The notes: generated by a model not told the origin, from the letters alone. A stretch of DNA of 64,000 nucleotides from Paraburkholderia sp. BL25I1N1 (GCF_003002025.1 NZ_PVZB01000008.1:186001-250000), one strand, 5' to 3'; positions 24,464-33,389 are shown, counted from the first letter of the stretch. A program made the numbers and translations.

Positions 24464-25471
24464 ATGAAAATCACACGCACCATCTCGACTGTTGAAGTTC
24501 ACACCGGCGGTGAAGCGTTCCGCATTGTCACCAGCGGTCTTCCGCGCCTGCCTGGCGACACTATCGTCAAGCGACGCGCGTGGCTGAAGGAGAACGCCGA
24601 CGAAATCCGCACAGCCCTGATGTTCGAACCTCGCGGTCATGCGGACATGTACGGCGGTTACCTGACGGAGCCGGTTAGCCCGAACGCTGATTTCGGCATC
24701 ATCTTCCTTCACAACGAAGGCTACAGTGACCATTGCGGGCACGGTGTCATCGCACTGTCGACGGCGGCGGTCGAGCTGGGGTGGGTGCAACGTCAGGTGC
24801 CCGAAACCCGCATCGGTATCGATGCGCCGTGCGGATTCATCGAGGCATTCGTGCAGTGGGACGGCGAGCACGCGGGCAGTGTCCGTTTCGTTAATGTGCC
24901 GTCCTTTATCTGGAAGCGAGATGTCACTGTCGAGACCGCGTCGTTTGGCGCGGTCAAGGGCGACATCGCCTTCGGTGGCGCATTTTACTTCTACACGGAC
25001 GGCGCGCCGCACGGTCTTGAAGTGCGCGAGTCTTCTCTCGAAGAGCTCATCAAGTTCGGCGCCGAAGTGAAGGACGCTGCAAATCAGGCATTCCCGGTTC
25101 AGCATCCCGACATTCCGGAAATCAATCACATCTACGGGACCATTGTTGTCAACAAACCGCGGCATGAAGGTTCCACGCAAGCCAACTGCTGTGTGTTTGC
25201 CGACCGGGAGGTGGACCGTTCGCCGACTGGCTCTGGAACAGGCGGTCGCGTCGCTCAACTTTACCTACGCGGCGAATTGGGCAAAGACGAGACGCTTGTA
25301 AATGAGTCTATCATCGGGACTGTTTTCAAAGGCCGCGTTCTCAGCGAAACGACCGTCGGCAACTTCAAGGCAGTCATCCCGGAGGTGGAAGGCAACGCAT
25401 ACCTTTGCGGCTTTGCGAATTGGATTGTGGACGAGCGTGACCCCTTGACTTATGGGTTCCTGGTTCGATAG
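24464..25471 (+). CDS. trans-3-hydroxy-L-proline dehydratase (proline racemase family)
   Basis: 335 residues from ATG 24464. It has the proline racemase fold: the first catalytic Cys is kept in GYSDHCGHGVIALS, but the second site reads DRSPTGSGTGGRVA, with Thr where racemases and epimerases have Cys. That Cys/Thr pair is the known mark of trans-3-hydroxy-L-proline dehydratases. The product pyrroline-2-carboxylate would be reduced to proline by the upstream reductase. The combination makes the assignment strong. No clear terminator was seen after the gene. Confidence 0.85.
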   Translation: MKITRTISTVEVHTGGEAFRIVTSGLPRLPGDTIVKRRAWLKENADEIRTALMFEPRGHADMYGGYLTEPVSPNADFGIIFLHNEGYSDHCGHGVIALSTAAVELGWVQRQVPETRIGIDAPCGFIEAFVQWDGEHAGSVRFVNVPSFIWKRDVTVETASFGAVKGDIAFGGAFYFYTDGAPHGLEVRESSLEELIKFGAEVKDAANQAFPVQHPDIPEINHIYGTIVVNKPRHEGSTQANCCVFADREVDRSPTGSGTGGRVAQLYLRGELGKDETLVNESIIGTVFKGRVLSETTVGNFKAVIPEVEGNAYLCGFANWIVDERDPLTYGFLVR

Positions 25472-25658
25472 ACCGCCTTTATTCGTACCATTTGTCGCGG
25501 AAGCTGCCAGCCAGAATTCGGCGCCTTTTTCGTCCTGAAATCATCCGGGGACTCCCGACAAGTGGGTCGTTGGAGGCGAGCGCAAGTTCATAGAAGCCTT
25601 CACTGTGGCCGAAGACGATGCCTGCGATTGCAAAGCGTTATTGATATTGCGAGACCTA

Positions 25659-25749
25659 CCGCTTGAAAGCAAAACGGCGTGGTCGTAGGGCGCTGGAAGA
25701 ACTCGCGCGCCTCTCGCGAGCTGCGGACTGGCACAACAAACAAAAATGA
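25659..25749 (+). pseudogene. Remnant of the excisionase-like gene at 17769
   Basis: The frame reads YRLKAKRRGRRALEELARLS and ends HNKQK at TGA 25747, close to the C-terminus of the 17769-18008 product (YRLKAKRHGRKALEELARQS). The HTH half is absent. It is followed, in the same order as at 18.0 kb, by a copy of the second HTH gene. Confidence 0.75.
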
Positions 25750-25793
25750 GCGCGGACCGCTCTTTAGTCACCCGCGTCTAACCAAGCCCAACC

Positions 25794-26003
25794 ACGACCA
25801 TCGCTGAGGTCACGAACTTTCTATTTGTGAGCCGGCCGCACGTCAGACGACTGCCGGGAAGCGGAAACCTGCGCGGCGCACTGGGATATGAGGGCGAGTA
25901 CCTCGTCCATGAAGGGTCCGTCCGGACTCACCGGGAACAGTGAGACGAAAGGCAAGAGCGATATTTCGACACTCAAGCGGACGACGAACCGCCTGGGCGT
26001 TAA
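25794..26003 (+). pseudogene. Decayed copy of the HTH gene at 18084
   Basis: The frame reads TTIAEVTNFLFVSRPHVRRL ... EGEYLVHEGSVRTHREQ, then a TGA at 25941, then DERQERYFDTQADDEPPG. It aligns with the full 70-residue product of 18084-18296. The start codon has become ACG and an in-frame stop has appeared, so it is inactive. Confidence 0.8.
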
Positions 26004-26009
26004 CACCAG

Positions 26010-26288
26010 CTAAGCCTCAAAGAGCGTCCGCGCTTGGTCGAGAAGCGCAGATGCCGAGAGAAGCTCCTTGCGTCCCGCCATCGTAAGTGCCGAGGCCGCG
26101 GTTTGCGCAAAGAGCTCTCCGTTCGAAATTCGTGGAACGTCCTGCTCGGCGATGCGTGCGCGTCGAAGTCGGAAGAACGCCAGAATCCCGAGAGCATCCA
26201 GTCTCCGCTCTTCCGACGCACCCGACGCCACCCGCTCTACCGCTGCAACCAACCGATTGATTGCACCTTCATACTCGACTTGCTCCAT
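26010..26288 (-). CDS. Unrecognised small protein (92 aa)
   Basis: ATG 26288 gives MEQVEYEGAINRLVAAVERV, continuing with ASEERRLDALGILAFFRLRR and ending LLDQARTLFEA; a slightly longer start at 26303 exists. It looks helical and soluble, and I do not recognise a family. Its C-terminal coding region has a truncated counterpart on the minus strand at about 18.30-18.34 kb, beside the intact HTH genes. It therefore belonged to the same island segment before duplication. Possibly functional here. Confidence 0.5.
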   Translation of the reverse strand: MEQVEYEGAINRLVAAVERVASGASEERRLDALGILAFFRLRRARIAEQDVPRISNGELFAQTAASALTMAGRKELLSASALLDQARTLFEA

Positions 26289-26303
26289 GGATTTGCTCCG
26301 CAC

Positions 26304-27279
26304 CCTCAGTCAACATAGCTCGCCACGAGGCGAACTGGTCCATTTAAATTGCCGGCCAGATGAAGCCGTTCTCAACCGTCAAGACCTCACTGGCTCCCAG
26401 CAGCGCGGCGCTTGCCGTTGCCGACCTAGTCGCCATCGAATCCACGTCGTGGCCATCTGGACAGCGACGCTGACCCGGTGCACCGTCCTGCTGGCTAGGC
26501 GCTCTTGCTGACACGCTCAATCGGAGCGCGAGATGAGCACTAACTGACTTCCAGTTCACCGCAGCGCAGCCTATCCATCCTCTGGTTGCAGGTGCTGCCG
26601 GAGCTGTCATTCTGGCCAGCGCTACGGGTATCGCGGCAATGACGGGCCTCTTTCGGCGTCCCGCGCTGTAACGGCGCCCTCCGCCCCAGACTATGTCGGC
26701 CGCGGCACAAATCGCCAGCGCGCCAGTTGGGTCACCGCAGCGAACGCCGAGCCACGGGCTGCCCACGAGGAAACGCCCTCCCAGCCACGTGCGCATCACC
26801 GCCCCAACGCGCCGGTTGAGCAGGGCGCGAGGTTTGCGAACAGCGACGCTTATCAATCCTCGGCGAGACCCACGCCGAGGGCAGTCGCTGTTGACCCGAA
26901 GCCTTCAGACACGTTCCAAGCATCGTGAGATGCCCGTCGGAGCCAGCGTCGCCCGTCAGCCGTTCGCCTCTGGGCGCTAACTTCGCCGCCCTGTCCGGTA
27001 TCTCAAGGCTATCCCACAGTACCGGTTGTCCGGCGACCGCTGCCGTTGATGTCCGACCAGTCGCGCGGCTGCGCCGGTCAACGGGCAGCAGTACGTATAC
27101 GGCGCAGAAGGGGCATGATTTCGCGCGGGACATGCTGCGCGGAGAAATCTGGCCGCGCGAAAGCGAGACCTAGGCGATGGAGGAAATCTCTACGGAATTT
27201 GAAGCGGTGCGAAACCAGCGAGCTACTGCAAGTGAACGTCGGACGGCTGGTTTGGGAATCAAGATGACGGGTTGCAAGT
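26304..27279. other. Gene-poor stretch with unassigned frames and a dispersed repeat
   Basis: Nearly 1 kb without a supportable gene. A 170-codon minus-strand frame (26344-26856) is Arg/Ala-rich and has no family pattern. The right part contains copy 1 of the dispersed repeat. A 42-codon frame near 27.18 kb is not supported. Confidence 0.4.
26899..27130 (+). repeat. Dispersed repeat, copy 1
   Basis: The block around GAGATGCCCGTCGGAGCCAG, on to CTCAAGGCTATCCCACAGTA and the GTCCGACCAGTCGCGCGGCT region, recurs at 62.7-63.0 kb over its full length and partly at 38.9 kb, always in the same orientation. No transposase frame or terminal inverted repeats are visible. Confidence 0.75.
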
Positions 27280-27744
27280 CTATGAAGAAACAAGGTATTC
27301 GCTAACGACAACAGTATTTGCTATCCGGTCATGCAGCGCCTGCCGTCGCGGATTGAACGGAACCCATAGAAATCCCGCTCCGTACGTTGCAAAGGTAAGC
27401 ATATAGCCCGCTGTGCGCAAGAAAGCTTGCCCGACCGTCATTGGCTCACCTGTATCCGCATCCACGATTCGCAATCGCAAGACGCGCTTACCGGGAGACG
27501 TACCCCATACGGCCCAAAGAATGCCAGTCACGAGAATCGGAACGCACTGGCCTACCAGTAGCCATAAGACAAGGGTCGAAGCAAAGGCGGCAGGCGCCCG
27601 CGGCAGGTCTTGAGTCGACGGTCCGAGAGGCACAAAGAGCACGATGACGGTCCACCAAAGCGAATCAATGAACAAGGCACGGGCGCGCTGGGAATAGGTG
27701 GCGTAGCGCATGGTAATGTCGGATTCTCCAGGCGATTGCAGCAT
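27280..27744 (-). CDS. RDD-family membrane protein
   Basis: 154 residues with three predicted membrane segments. The RDD features are present: the Arg in QRARALFIDSLWW near the N-terminus, GTSPGKRVLRLRIVDADTGE in the middle and RRQALHDRIANTVVV near the C-terminus. RDD proteins are inner-membrane proteins, some linked to ion exchange. It is divergent from a Na+/H+ antiporter-like gene 148 bp away, and the shared intergenic space suggests joint control. Flanked by island debris on both sides. Confidence 0.85.
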   Translation of the reverse strand: MLQSPGESDITMRYATYSQRARALFIDSLWWTVIVLFVPLGPSTQDLPRAPAAFASTLVLWLLVGQCVPILVTGILWAVWGTSPGKRVLRLRIVDADTGEPMTVGQAFLRTAGYMLTFATYGAGFLWVPFNPRRQALHDRIANTVVVSEYLVSS

Positions 27745-27892
27745 CAGTCAGCTGGCCTTCGTCCAGCGTTTCATCTTAGCCTGAGCAGGTGCCGCGAATG
27801 CAACGTCGCCGCCGCTGAAATAATTGGTGCGTAGGGTGTTTGTAATATTATGACGGGTCGTCAACACGAAAGCGTCTCCAGCACTTTGTTCA

Positions 27893-29155
27893 ATGCCCCA
27901 TTCTGTTGAAATTTCTGCCGCCGTTATCTTTGCCCTTGCTCTCATTCATACGTTCGCCGTCGCACGCATTGAGAAGCTCTCGCACCGTTTCCCACGGCAT
28001 GCGGGTGTCTTCCACTTCCTCGCGGAGGTGGAGGTCGTCTTCGGATTCTGGGCGCTGATTCTGTGTCTCGTGATGTGGGCGCTCGTCGGGTCACACGTGA
28101 CCATCGAGTACCTGGAGCATCGCGAGTTTACGGAGGCGCTGTTCGTCTTTGTCATTATGGTGGTCGCCGCGAGTCGACCTATTCTCGTGCTGGTGACGAC
28201 CATTGTGATGCGGCTTGCGCGGTTTCTGCCTGTGCGCACGGAGGTTGCCGTTATCTGGTTCTCTCTGTGCGCCGTTCCCCTTTTGGGCTCCATCATCACT
28301 GAACCTGCGGCGATGACACTCGCCGCGCTATTGCTGCGCGACACCCTGTTCTCCGCGCGAAGTTCCGAGCGGGTGAAGTATTTCGGCCTGGCGTTGCTTT
28401 TCGTGAATGTGTCCATCGGTGGGGTCATGACGGCGTATGCAGCACCGCCGGTGTTGATGGTCGCGAGTGCCTGGGGTTGGAGCACCGGGTTTATGGCAGC
28501 CACCTTCGGATGGAAAGCAGCGCTCGCAGTTGTTTTCAATGCTACGGCTTTCGTCGCCCTGATTGCCAGGAGCGTGCCGACGTCCCAAGGGAGCGAGGGT
28601 GGTACAACCTCATCGTCCCAACGCGTTCCGGTTGGCGTCACGCTAGTCCATCTCGGGTTTCTCGCGCTTGTCGTCATCAACTCCCACCACGCTGTCGTGT
28701 TCATCGGGGCGTTCCTCTTTTTCCTGGGCTACACGCACGCTTACGAACGCCATCAGTCGCCTCTCATGCTGCGCGAAAGCCTTCTGGTTGCTTTCTTCCT
28801 TGGTGGCCTGGTTGTGCTCGGCGGACTACAGCAATGGTGGCTTCAGCCGATAGTGCGTTCCATGGATGCGTTGACACTGTATTTCGGCGCAACAGGTCTG
28901 ACGGCAGTTATGGACAACGCTGCCATCACCTATCTCGGGTCGCTCATACCTGGCTTATCAGACAGCGCAAAGTACCTGCTCGTGGCGGGAGCGGTGACGG
29001 GCGGAGGATTGACGGTGATTGCGAATGCTCCGAACCCGGCCGGCCTCGCGATACTCGGAAACCGGTTTGAGGGAGGCGCAGTCAGTCCGATGAAACTGCT
29101 CGGCGCCGCGCTCATGCCAACCATAATCGCAGGCCTAGCCTTTCTGGTTTTATAG
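27893..29155 (+). CDS. Putative Na+/H+ antiporter
   Basis: 420 residues with about 11-12 predicted membrane segments. It matches the putative Na+/H+ antiporter family (Na_H_antiport_3 type), with conserved stretches such as LGSIITEPAAMTLAALLLRD and TGLTAVMDNAAITYLGSLIP, the latter carrying an intramembrane Asp-Asn. It probably exchanges cations across the inner membrane. It is divergent from the RDD gene. The start at ATG 27893 lacks a strong ribosome-binding site; a slightly later start is possible. Confidence 0.8.
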   Translation: MPHSVEISAAVIFALALIHTFAVARIEKLSHRFPRHAGVFHFLAEVEVVFGFWALILCLVMWALVGSHVTIEYLEHREFTEALFVFVIMVVAASRPILVLVTTIVMRLARFLPVRTEVAVIWFSLCAVPLLGSIITEPAAMTLAALLLRDTLFSARSSERVKYFGLALLFVNVSIGGVMTAYAAPPVLMVASAWGWSTGFMAATFGWKAALAVVFNATAFVALIARSVPTSQGSEGGTTSSSQRVPVGVTLVHLGFLALVVINSHHAVVFIGAFLFFLGYTHAYERHQSPLMLRESLLVAFFLGGLVVLGGLQQWWLQPIVRSMDALTLYFGATGLTAVMDNAAITYLGSLIPGLSDSAKYLLVAGAVTGGGLTVIANAPNPAGLAILGNRFEGGAVSPMKLLGAALMPTIIAGLAFLVL

Positions 29156-29395
29156 GCAGGTTCGGTGGTTGATTGGCGTTGCCGTGCCCTATTTAGACAC
29201 TTTAGCCGAGGGAAAGCGCATTGTAGTCCTCACGCCCTGACCTACGGACGCTGGTCTTATTCGAGGAATGGAACGGCACCCAAGAAGAGTGGCTCAGCGA
29301 GCAGCTGTTGATTTGCGCCGCGAACTGACCCACTTTTTGCATCTAGAATTGACCCACCCCTGATTTCTAGCGGAAGTCGGTCAGTTCTATGCGCG

Positions 29396-29635
29396 TATCA
29401 ACAGCAGGAGCAACTGTGGGTGCGCATTGACGCGTGTGAGGACCTTGCTAGCCAGCTATCCGCGTATGCATCGCGAAAGATTGCTAGCTCGGGCTTGCCG
29501 CTCGACGTGGCGTTGACCCGCGCCGAGAAAGGGGTGAGAGTGAAGGTCGACGCCGGGGAATGGGATTTCTCGCAGCGCGGGGTGGCTTGGGTCATGAAGC
29601 GCACGCGGCAACTGCTGGCTGCGACCAATGACTAG
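29396..29635 (+). pseudogene. Truncated relative of the island gene at 17435
   Basis: The frame reads QQQEQLWVRIDACEDLASQL ... VAWVMKRTRQLLAATND and aligns with the C-terminal ~75 residues of the 17435-17755 product. The N-terminus is missing, cut at about 29.39 kb. A GTG at 29420 could allow a 71-residue product, but truncation is more likely. Upstream, two TGACCCAC motifs (29326 and 29350) recall insertion-sequence ends. Confidence 0.55.
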
Positions 29636-29822
29636 CGAGCCCGTCCGTTGGGAAAGCCGACGCAGCCGACGGAAACAGCAGGTTCTATTCCACGGCTACC
29701 TCGGTAACACTTATCCTGCGCCAAATCGCTCATTGCAGCTGGTGAATTCGGAACGAGTAGTCTCCTCTGCGTGCGAGCTGTGCCGTAGGGAGCTGATGGC
29801 GATAGATGTAACTGCGAGATAA
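29628..29822 (+). CDS. Possible small protein (64 aa)
   Basis: ATG 29628 overlaps the end of the preceding truncated frame. The product is basic at the N-terminus (RWESRRSRRKQQVLFHGYLG), with a CELCRREL pair of Cys near the C-terminus. No family is recognised, and coding is supported only by the overlapping start. Confidence 0.25.
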   Translation: MTSEPVRWESRRSRRKQQVLFHGYLGNTYPAPNRSLQLVNSERVVSSACELCRRELMAIDVTAR

Positions 29823-29840
29823 ACGTGGCGGGGCTCGAAC

Positions 29841-30731
29841 TTAAGCCGACGCGCTGCACTGACGAGCAATCTCTGCGACAGAGTATCCGATGCGCGACTG
29901 TGGGTTGTTCATGAAGATGGCACAGTAGCGCAACGACGGCGCTGGGGGCCGGGTACGTACCATCTGCAGACGCCCCGTCGATACATAGTTGCTCACGATT
30001 GACTCTGGTAAGCAACTGATGCCAATTCCCGCTTCAATCAATCCCGCCATCGCCAACACGCTGCTGCCTCCAAACAAGCGTCTTGGTTCCACGCCCGCTT
30101 CACTAAACAGGCGCCTGCATAGCTGCGTGATGATGGACCGCTCGTCCTGTTCAATGACAGCAGACTCAGACAACTGTTGCAGTGTGACCGGTGTGTCTGC
30201 GGGGAATATACCAGGGGCACAGAACCACGCGAACGGAACCGAATTCAGTTCGACGCGGGTCAACGCCTTCGGCATCTCAGCATCAGGTATGAAAGCCATA
30301 TCAAGCGAACCTTCAAGTACCTTCGCACGAAGTTCTACTGATAGGTGTACCAGCTCAGGTTGAACAAGGACGTTGGGATATATATCCTTCATTTTCCCGA
30401 CGAAGCGAGGAAACCAGGTTGTTGCAACGAGCTCAGTCATTCCAATTTGAAGTATCCGAGCAACGCTGCGCGTCGAGGACTGGAGTTCTTCAAGGTGAGC
30501 GACACTCTCCAATAGGTCCTTGCACAACGCAAATAGCTCTTGGCCTTTCGCAGACAGTTTCGATTTGTTGCGTCGTGACTCGAAAACTGGTTCAACAACG
30601 ATGGCGTCGAGTTCTTGGAGGCGCTTGGTCGCGGCCGACTGTGTTATGTGCAGTTTGTTTGCAGCGCGGTCAACAGTGCCGAGGCGAGCCACCCAGTAAA
30701 ACGCTTCGAGTTGCTTTATTGTCAACATCAT
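29841..30731 (-). CDS. LysR-type regulator (distal of a tandem pair)
   Basis: 296 residues from ATG 30731. The HTH is TIKQLEAFYWVARLGTVDRA, then ANKLHITQSAATKRLQELDA; the effector domain includes MTELVATTWFPRFVGKMKD. Its ATG overlaps the TGA of the upstream LysR gene in the four bases ATGA, so the two regulators are co-translated. The pair is divergent from an amino-acid ABC importer operon. Two LysR proteins made from one transcript may regulate that operon as partners or respond to different ligands. Confidence 0.85.
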   Translation of the reverse strand: MMLTIKQLEAFYWVARLGTVDRAANKLHITQSAATKRLQELDAIVVEPVFESRRNKSKLSAKGQELFALCKDLLESVAHLEELQSSTRSVARILQIGMTELVATTWFPRFVGKMKDIYPNVLVQPELVHLSVELRAKVLEGSLDMAFIPDAEMPKALTRVELNSVPFAWFCAPGIFPADTPVTLQQLSESAVIEQDERSIITQLCRRLFSEAGVEPRRLFGGSSVLAMAGLIEAGIGISCLPESIVSNYVSTGRLQMVRTRPPAPSLRYCAIFMNNPQSRIGYSVAEIARQCSASA

Positions 30732-31666
30732 CGCATCTCGCTGTGTTTCCTGGCTTTCGCGAGCGCCTGCAACTGATACGACATCTCGAAGTCGCAGCAT
30801 GATTGCGACAATCCGGTAATCCTTTGATGGAAAGCGGTCGCTGCATCAGCGCGCGTCAACGCAACATAAGGGATTTCGGGGAGCGGCGGATTTACTTTCA
30901 CCTCACGCAACACACCCGTACCTATCAGAGGCGAGCAAACAGCGGTTGGAAGCAGCGCTATCCCGAGCCCCGATAGGGCCATGCCTGCAAGGGCCACCAG
31001 ACTCGCAGTTCCGACGCTGCTTCGGCTGCGGCCTCCTGCTTTTGCGAGCCACGGTTCAATGACAGTTGCGATACCTGAGGGTGCCTGTTGCATCAGCAGA
31101 GGGTATGCAGCCAATGCGCTGGCCGGTATCTCTGTCAATGGTGCATTGAAGGTTGGGCTGCAGCACCAGTGATGACGAACGTTTGCCAAGGGCAATGAGG
31201 GCAAGGTAGCCGACTTGAATACATCGGGAACGAACGCCAAATCGATTTCGCCAGCAATCAGCCCCTCGTGCAGAGCGAGACTGTGGTCAACAACAAGTTC
31301 CATGGTCACCGAGGGAAAGGAGGCGCGCATAAGTCCCATGAGTCGCGGCAGCCATGTAAGCGCGCAGAGTTCTGTCACCCCGAGGCGCACCTTTCTGTGA
31401 ATCACGTCACTTCTGGCAACGGCATCGATGATTGCGTCCCGCTGCCGAAGAATGGTGCGTGCGCGCGCCAGCACCTCTCCGCCTTCCAGCGTCAAACGCG
31501 CGGCACGTCTCGTTCGGTCCAGCAAGGGCCAGCCGAACAGCTCTTCAAATTCCTTGATATGGCGGGACACGGCCGACTGCGCGATGCCAATTCTTTCGGC
31601 GGCCCCCTCAAACGTGCCCGTCTCCGCAAGGGACACCAAGGCCTCTAACTGTCGAAAGGTGGTCAT
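30728..31666 (-). CDS. LysR-type regulator (proximal of a tandem pair)
   Basis: 312 residues. The HTH is MTTFRQLEALVSLAETGTFE, then GAAERIGIAQSAVSRHIKEF. The effector domain (LGVTELCALTWLPRLMGLMR, GMALSGLGIALLPTAV) is clearly related to that of its overlapping neighbour, so the pair likely arose by duplication. It reads away from the ABC importer starting at 31815, and the 148-bp AT-rich gap probably holds both promoters. Confidence 0.87.
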   Translation of the reverse strand: MTTFRQLEALVSLAETGTFEGAAERIGIAQSAVSRHIKEFEELFGWPLLDRTRRAARLTLEGGEVLARARTILRQRDAIIDAVARSDVIHRKVRLGVTELCALTWLPRLMGLMRASFPSVTMELVVDHSLALHEGLIAGEIDLAFVPDVFKSATLPSLPLANVRHHWCCSPTFNAPLTEIPASALAAYPLLMQQAPSGIATVIEPWLAKAGGRSRSSVGTASLVALAGMALSGLGIALLPTAVCSPLIGTGVLREVKVNPPLPEIPYVALTRADAATAFHQRITGLSQSCCDFEMSYQLQALAKARKHSEMR

Positions 31667-31707
31667 AGGGAAATCCCGCCCGTTTCATCTCAATTTCGCA
31701 TGAAGAA

Positions 31708-31721
31708 ATATCGAAAAATAT
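31708..31721. promoter_or_regulatory. Candidate LysR-type site in the divergent gap
   Basis: ATATCGAAAAATAT is an AT-rich, dyad-like site of LysR-box style between the tandem LysR genes and the ABC importer. An AT-rich stretch (TAATTATATA, 31731-31740) downstream could include a -10 for the importer operon. Weak evidence. Confidence 0.3.
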
Positions 31722-31814
31722 CTCTTTCTCTAATTATATAGTTTTGGGATGATTTCTCAATGGCGGCGGATTCAATGTGGATTTCATCGCGGCCTTCCTA
31801 TTACGGAGACGGAA

Positions 31815-32645
31815 TTGAAAACGACCTTCAAATTGCTGTGCCTCGCATCAGTGCTCGCTACCAGCGCCTGGGCAAGCATCGCCCACGCCGACGAACTCGC
31901 CGACATCAAATCACGCGGTACCCTGGTGTGCGGCGTGCTGAGTACGTTGCCTCCATTTGGATTTCAGGACCCGAACACCCGCGAAGTTGTCGGGTACGAC
32001 GTCGATTTCTGTAAGGGGGTTGCGAAGCAACTCGGCGTGAAACCCGAGCTGAAGGTCATGTCGCTCGACTCGCGCATTCCGGAACTGACTCAGGGCCGTG
32101 TCGACATCCTAGCTGCGGTTCTTGGCTATAACGCGCAGCGTGCTCAGCAGGTCGAATACTCGAAGGCCTATTTCGTCAGCCAGCAGGTTATGGCTGCGAA
32201 GGCGACCAGTCCCCTCAAGCATCGTGACGACCTCGCTGGAAAGCGGGTCAGCACCATCAAGGGCTCCAGCAACATCCCGGTGATTGAGCGTGTCCTTCCG
32301 ACGGCACAACTCGTGAGCTATGACGATGGCCCGTCCGCATTCATGGCTCTGGTGCAGAACAAGGTTGACGGCTTCGTGCTCTCGGAAACGCTCATGCGAC
32401 GCTTCATCGAGAAGCTCGGCCCCAATGCGAATCAGATTTCCGTCCTTACACCTGCAGTTGGCATTGAATACTGGGGACTCGGCTTGAAGAAGGGTGAGCC
32501 CAAGCTGCTCGAAGCCGTGAACACTGCCCTCGACAACATGGAAAAGAGCGGCGAGTCCCAGCAGATTTTTGAGAAATGGCTTGGGGAAAAATCCAGTTTG
32601 AAGATGGCCCGCACCTTCAAGACCGCGCAGATTCCGACGAACTGA
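31815..32645 (+). CDS. Amino-acid ABC transporter substrate-binding protein
   Basis: 276 residues if started at TTG 31815, which has GGAG six bases upstream and leads directly into a signal peptide (KTTFKLLCLASVLATSAWAS, cleaved near AHA-DE). An in-frame ATG at 31749 would bury that signal. The mature protein is a family-3 binding protein: LVCGVLSTLPPFGFQDP, VVGYDVDFCKGVAKQLGV and DSRIPELTQGRVDILAAV. It is the first gene of an importer and amino-acid catabolic operon. The substrate is unknown, probably an amino acid or a derivative. Confidence 0.88.
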   Translation: MKTTFKLLCLASVLATSAWASIAHADELADIKSRGTLVCGVLSTLPPFGFQDPNTREVVGYDVDFCKGVAKQLGVKPELKVMSLDSRIPELTQGRVDILAAVLGYNAQRAQQVEYSKAYFVSQQVMAAKATSPLKHRDDLAGKRVSTIKGSSNIPVIERVLPTAQLVSYDDGPSAFMALVQNKVDGFVLSETLMRRFIEKLGPNANQISVLTPAVGIEYWGLGLKKGEPKLLEAVNTALDNMEKSGESQQIFEKWLGEKSSLKMARTFKTAQIPTN

Positions 32646-32688
32646 GCAAGCTCGAAAGCAGCAAGGCGTCGTATTAAAGGAGTTCCTG

Positions 32689-33387
32689 ATGTCTCTACAC
32701 CTCGACTTCAGTGCAGTCTTCGCCGCGCCCTACGGACCGGAGCTGATTAAGGGCGCCAAGCTCACGCTCGCGCTGACAGCTGAAAGCTGGATTTTGGCCG
32801 TCGGCCTTGGAACCGCTCTCGCGGTTGTACGAGCCACCGGGAACAAGATAGCCGAACGTGTCGTTGCGGGCTTCGTCGCCTACCACCAGAACGTGCCAAT
32901 GCTGGTGCAAATCATCCTGTGGTACTTCGGCGTTCCCACGTTGCTGCCAGACAGCTGGCAAAGCTGGGTCAACGCGCACAACGGCGAGATGTTCTTCTCG
33001 GGCATCGCAATCGGGCTTTGTATGTCGGCTTACTTCTCTGAAGACATCCGAAGCGGATTGCGGTCGGTTCCTTGGGGGCAGCATGAAGCGGCACGCTCTC
33101 TCGGCCTGAGTTATGTGCGTTCGATGCGATATGTGATTTTGCCGCAAGCGTTTCGCGTTTCGATGCCGCCATTTATCAACCACACCGTTCTACTGTTCAA
33201 AAACACCAGCTTGGCCATGGTCGTGGGCGCTGCAGAAATGACCTACGCAGTTCGTGAGGTAGAGAACCAGACGTTCCGAACCTTCGAGTCCTATGCCATC
33301 GCTACCGGCTTCTATCTTGCTGTTTCACTTGGCCTGATGGCGCTCGGAGCGATTGTGTCACGGCGTAGCAGCGTTCCGACGAGGTAG
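32689..33387 (+). CDS. Amino-acid ABC transporter permease 1
   Basis: 232 residues; ATG 32689 follows AAAGGAG. It has the HisM/GlnP-type permease fold with about five membrane segments and the EAA loop SVPWGQHEAARSLGLSYVRS, then MRYVILPQAFRVSMPP. It forms the channel with the next permease, which starts 3 bp after this gene's stop. Confidence 0.9.
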   Translation: MSLHLDFSAVFAAPYGPELIKGAKLTLALTAESWILAVGLGTALAVVRATGNKIAERVVAGFVAYHQNVPMLVQIILWYFGVPTLLPDSWQSWVNAHNGEMFFSGIAIGLCMSAYFSEDIRSGLRSVPWGQHEAARSLGLSYVRSMRYVILPQAFRVSMPPFINHTVLLFKNTSLAMVVGAAEMTYAVREVENQTFRTFESYAIATGFYLAVSLGLMALGAIVSRRSSVPTR

Positions 33388-33389
33388 TC

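Noticed and set aside
26344..26856. 170-codon minus-strand frame
   Set aside because: Arg/Ala/Gly-rich product without domain, start signal or neighbours; it lies in decayed, repeat-bearing sequence typical of spurious frames in high-GC DNA.
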